DNA of 25,490 bases from SURF-33 sp964598885 (GTDB lineage Bacteria; Desulfobacterota; Desulfobacteria; Desulfobacterales; Desulfosalsimonadaceae), in assembly GCA_964598885.1 (NCBI GenBank), contig CAZRES010000032.1, forward strand, positions 1 through 25,490, read 5' to 3'. The position numbers and the translations under genes were made by a program. Each line of letters opens with the position of its first letter. The first letter of the stretch is position 1. Positions 23,816 to 25,490 of this stretch are shown here, one piece after another. Under the pieces are notes generated by a model. It saw only the letters and a program-made list of their open reading frames with translations. It had not been told where the DNA came from and did not search any database.

Positions 23816-24130
23816 CTAACCGCCCCGCTTATTCTCTTCAAACATCTCCACCGGCATGGGGTGGCGCAGCCGTTGCGGTTTTTCCGGCTTCGGGCAAAGG
23901 CGAGGATGATGTAGCTCCGCACCTGGTGGTCAATCAGGTTTTAGCCGGCGGCAAACAGCCAGGCGGGCAAGTTCTTCAATCCGCGCCAGCTTGGTCCGCC
24001 ATGGCAATTGTGCAACGATGCGTTGCACGATTGCCCGACTGGAATAGGATTCGACAAATTTCCTTCGCAGCATTTGCGCCGACCTCCGCAGATGGAACTT
24101 GATGTCGCTATTTGCGATTTCAAGTTGCAA
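23816..24130 (-). pseudogene. Degenerate gene remnant, partly DUF1016 (YhcG)-like
   Basis: A minus-strand frame following a TAA near 24150 reads LEIANSDIKFHLRRSAQ, KFVESYSSRAIVQRIVAQLPW and LARIEELARLAVCRRLKPD to a TGA at 23932-23930. It continues in the same frame with PPGAELHHPRL, KPEKPQRLRHPMPVEMFEEN to a TAG at 23818-23816. The AIVQRIVAQLPW stretch resembles the DUF1016 nuclease-family N-terminal domain. There is no ATG start, the internal TGA is probably a nonsense change (for example from CGA), and the rest of any such gene is missing. The remnant ends 4 bp before the hicA -35 box, so hicAB probably entered next to it or replaced part of it. Confidence 0.5.
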
Positions 24131-24220
24131 AACTCCACGCTTGCACTTTTATGATATTTTGTGATATTCCAAGCATAAAAGCAGTGAGTGAAATCATCGC
24201 GCGTCATATGGGAGCTGATA

Positions 24221-24298
24221 TTGAAATTCAGTGAGCTGGTAAGACTGCTTGAATCCAAAGGTTTTAAAGTGATTCTCAAGTCCGCGGGGATAAAATAG
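24221..24298 (+). pseudogene. hicA: HicA toxin relic with internal deletion
   Basis: A TTG with GGAG six bases upstream opens a 25-codon frame that joins the first helix of HicA (KFSELVRLLESKGFKV) directly to its C-terminal helix (ILKSAGIK). The roughly 35 central residues with the beta-sheet and catalytic His are missing, in frame. It is followed 9 nt later by an intact hicB. The product cannot be an active RNase. Confidence 0.7.
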
Positions 24299-24307
24299 GA
24301 GAAAATC

Positions 24308-24550
24308 ATGATCGATCTGCCATATTCACTGGTCATTGAGGCGACGAAGGAGCCCGATTATTTTGGGTTTTTCTCTCCGGATCTTGAGGGATTCACCGGG
24401 GTCGGCCATTCCATTGAGGATTGCGTCTACAAAGCCAGGTGGGGGATGAAGGAACATGTTGAACTTTTGAAAGAGCAGGGGCTTCCCGTTCCTCCGCGGG
24501 TTAAAAACGTTAAAATCATCGTGCAAAACGATGAGCGTCAGGCCGCGTAA
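24308..24550 (+). CDS. hicB: HicB-family antitoxin (short form), orphaned
   Basis: This 80-residue HicB N-terminal-type domain reads PYSLVIEATKEPDYFGFFSPDLEGFTGVGHSIEDCVYKARWGMKEHVELLKEQGLPVP, the fold that occludes HicA. It ends soon after (IIVQNDERQAA) without a recognisable DNA-binding domain, which is usual for the short HicB class. TAGGAG precedes the ATG and overlaps the stop of the hicA relic, keeping the ancestral coupling. Because that toxin lacks its core, this antitoxin has no partner here; it may protect against related HicA toxins elsewhere. Its last 13 bp overlap, tail to tail, the 3' end of the MqsA/YgiT-type gene. Confidence 0.9.
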   Translation: MIDLPYSLVIEATKEPDYFGFFSPDLEGFTGVGHSIEDCVYKARWGMKEHVELLKEQGLPVPPRVKNVKIIVQNDERQAA

Positions 24551-24759
24551 CGAACGATTTCAAGCTCTGTGCCGCCTTCAACTTTCGTCAGAATTTCGTC
24601 GACCCAACTCAGCACCTTGTCGTCAATGACATATTCAGGGCAATTGGCGCATTGAAGAATGGGCAGCGCCTTCACGATAACAATGGTGTTCTCATTGATC
24701 TTGAAAGGCAAATCAGTCGTTGCTGCCGATAGTAATCCGCCACAAACGCCGCATTTCAT
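24538..24759 (-). CDS. YgiT/MqsA-type zinc-finger antitoxin N-terminal domain protein
   Basis: This 73-residue protein has two CxxC knuckles (MKCGVCGG at 1-8 and LQCANC near 48-53) separated by a beta-rich segment, the zinc-binding domain found in MqsA and in YgiT-type partners of DUF4258 toxins. The helix-turn-helix of full MqsA is absent. ATG 24759 is chosen because MKCGVCGG is the family start and AAGGA lies upstream; a frame to 24798 overlaps higA. No MqsR or DUF4258 toxin gene is adjacent: higA lies upstream, convergent hicB downstream. It is therefore probably an orphan antitoxin. Confidence 0.85.
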   Translation of the reverse strand: MKCGVCGGLLSAATTDLPFKINENTIVIVKALPILQCANCPEYVIDDKVLSWVDEILTKVEGGTELEIVRYAA

Positions 24760-24794
24760 GGTTTTGGCTTCCTTGTTATTTTTTATTCTCTTGT

Positions 24795-25127
24795 TCACGT
24801 TCCGGCCGGCGCGGCTTGAACGGCGAGATTCTTGGCCGGAATAATTCGGCGTTCAATATCCGGTCCTATTTTGCGTTTCATTATCCGAAGGTCATATTCA
24901 GACTGAAGATTCAGCCAGAATTGCGCCTCTATCCCGAAATATCGCTCCAGCCTGAGCGCCGTGTCGGCTGATATGCTTCTTTTGCCGTTTATAATCTCGC
25001 TTATTCTGTTCGGCGGAACCGCAAGATCCCGCGATAGCTGATTCATGCTGATATTCATCGGCTCCATGAAATCTTCGCGTAAAATTTCGCCCGGCGTAAT
25101 GGGATCAAGAAAATCTTTGTTACTCAT
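24795..25127 (-). CDS. higA: HigA-family antitoxin (intact copy)
   Basis: This 110-residue XRE-type antitoxin has the family core: DPITPGEILREDFMEP, NQLSRDLAVPPNRISEIINGKRSISADTALRLERYFG and FWLNLQSEYDLR. A C-terminal extension ends in AVQAAPAGT. The helix-turn-helix binds the operon promoter and the protein neutralises HigB. Only a short HigB tail (VAIVDYH) is detectable upstream, ending 9 nt before the ATG, so the toxin gene is nearly all gone. Its first 57 codons are duplicated at 22988-23160. Confidence 0.93.
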   Translation of the reverse strand: MSNKDFLDPITPGEILREDFMEPMNISMNQLSRDLAVPPNRISEIINGKRSISADTALRLERYFGIEAQFWLNLQSEYDLRIMKRKIGPDIERRIIPAKNLAVQAAPAGT

Positions 25128-25130
25128 TTT
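24958..25130. repeat. 173-bp direct repeat, copy 2
   Basis: This copy covers the 5' part of the intact higA and three bases upstream. It has the same orientation as copy 1 and lies 1970 bp away. Homologous recombination between the copies would delete most of the toxin-antitoxin cluster. Confidence 0.9.
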
Positions 25131-25136
25131 TTAATC

Positions 25137-25163
25137 TCAATGATAATCAACAATAGCGACATT
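25137..25163 (-). pseudogene. higB: Remnant of the 3' end of higB
   Basis: Immediately upstream of higA a minus-strand frame reads NVAIVDYH then TGA. HigB/RelE-type toxins commonly end in a VEIVDYH-like sequence about 10 nt before higA. Further upstream the translation no longer resembles HigB. The match is only 7-8 residues, so this is tentative. Confidence 0.4.
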
Positions 25164-25215
25164 GAAAGCGCGGATGCACTTATAGTGCGTAAAGACCATT
25201 GCCGCGAAACCGCTT

Positions 25216-25490
25216 TTATAATCGGTTTTCCACCTGAACGGACAATTTCAGTCCGACACTGTGCAAAACGGAATTCAGACTTTTTAATTTGGGATTGCCT
25301 TGCGCGGAAAGAATGCGATAAAGATTTTCCCTGTTAAGCTTTGTTTCGCGTGCTATCTCAGAAATGCCTTTCGCGTTTGCCACGTCTTTTAAGGCCATCA
25401 GAAACACTTCGTAGGAGCCGTCTTCCAATGCAGCATTTAAATATTCCGCGGCTTCAGCAGGATCGAGAAGGTCCGCCTTAAGGTTATTTT
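25216..25490 (-). CDS. COG3636-type addiction-module antidote (HTH), partial at the window edge
   Basis: The frame is open from the window edge to 25216, giving at least 90 residues. It includes LLDPAEAAEYLNAALEDG, the helix-turn-helix segment GISEIARETKLNRENLYRILSAQGNPKLKSLNSVLHSVGLKLSVQV, and a short tail. This is the pattern of the putative addiction-module antidote family, which pairs with HigB/RelE-like killer proteins normally encoded just upstream, here beyond the window. The true start is outside; the TTG at 25428 is internal. The 85 bp between this gene and higA hold only the higB tail. Confidence 0.88.
   Translation of the reverse strand, partial: NNLKADLLDPAEAAEYLNAALEDGSYEVFLMALKDVANAKGISEIARETKLNRENLYRILSAQGNPKLKSLNSVLHSVGLKLSVQVENRL

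Noticed and set aside
23930..23932. Second in-frame TGA (DUF1016-like remnant) as another selenocysteine codon
   Set aside because: There is no start codon, no Cys-position homology and no evident hairpin; the surrounding gene is fragmentary, so a nonsense mutation is simpler.
24003..24035. 33-bp inverted repeat (GGCAAT-T-GTGCAACG-ATG-CGTTGCAC-G-ATTGCC) as an attachment site or terminator
   Set aside because: It falls inside the remnant's AIVQRIVAQLP codons, whose own repetitive pattern creates the symmetry, and there is no T run.
1..25490. CRISPR array, tRNA or rRNA genes, intact insertion sequence
   Set aside because: No regularly spaced repeats, cloverleaf-like segments, rRNA-like stretches or transposase motifs were seen on either strand.

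Overview
The window looks like chromosomal DNA of an anaerobic bacterium, most likely a sulfate-reducing Desulfobacterota. This is inferred from gene content: a TRAP transporter, a lactate permease with GlcD/GlcF-type lactate dehydrogenase subunits, a C-GCAxxG-C-C redox protein, a DUF4388/roadblock protein and many Fe-S proteins. No rRNA, tRNA, CRISPR array or intact insertion sequence was seen.

Layout. Positions 1-5130 (minus strand) read, in transcription order, dctP-dctQ-dctM, a two-domain C-GCAxxG-C-C redox protein, rsgA, and the first codons of another gene. The redox protein is the highlight. Its apparent TTG start lies just after an in-frame TGA. Extending the frame through that TGA gives a gene with a good ribosome-binding site, and the TGA falls exactly where the first conserved Cys of the domain belongs. 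A 7-bp hairpin follows at bacterial SECIS distance. I read it as a selenoprotein. Positions 5391-7084 (plus strand) hold a strong sigma70-like promoter, a degenerate-receiver/DUF4388/roadblock protein and a phosphodiesterase. Positions 7130-9761 (minus) form a purine/methylthioadenosine salvage unit: a tandem-ACT protein, a nucleoside phosphorylase and an MTA/SAH deaminase whose frame is broken by one missing base.

Positions 9939-18155 (all minus) are mixed: a cysteine-less carboxymuconolactone decarboxylase-like protein, a YkgJ-type cysteine-cluster protein, an HPF/RaiA-cold-shock fusion, an MBL-fold hydrolase, an exported PCMT paired with a membrane spermidine-synthase-like protein, a small membrane protein and a ZIP metal transporter. 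A 60-bp relic of a second ZIP gene lies about 5.3 kb away at 12134-12193. Positions 18419-22897 (minus) are a lactate-oxidation operon: permease, FAD subunit, Fe-S subunit.

Positions 22936-25490 are a decaying toxin-antitoxin cluster: a truncated higA, a hicAB pair whose toxin start appears mutated to ACG, a second hicAB whose toxin is internally deleted, an orphan MqsA/YgiT-type antitoxin, an intact higA preceded by only the tail of higB, and an edge-truncated COG3636-type antitoxin. Two 173-bp near-identical direct repeats (22988-23160, 24958-25130) bracket most of it. Antitoxins persist while toxins are lost or damaged.
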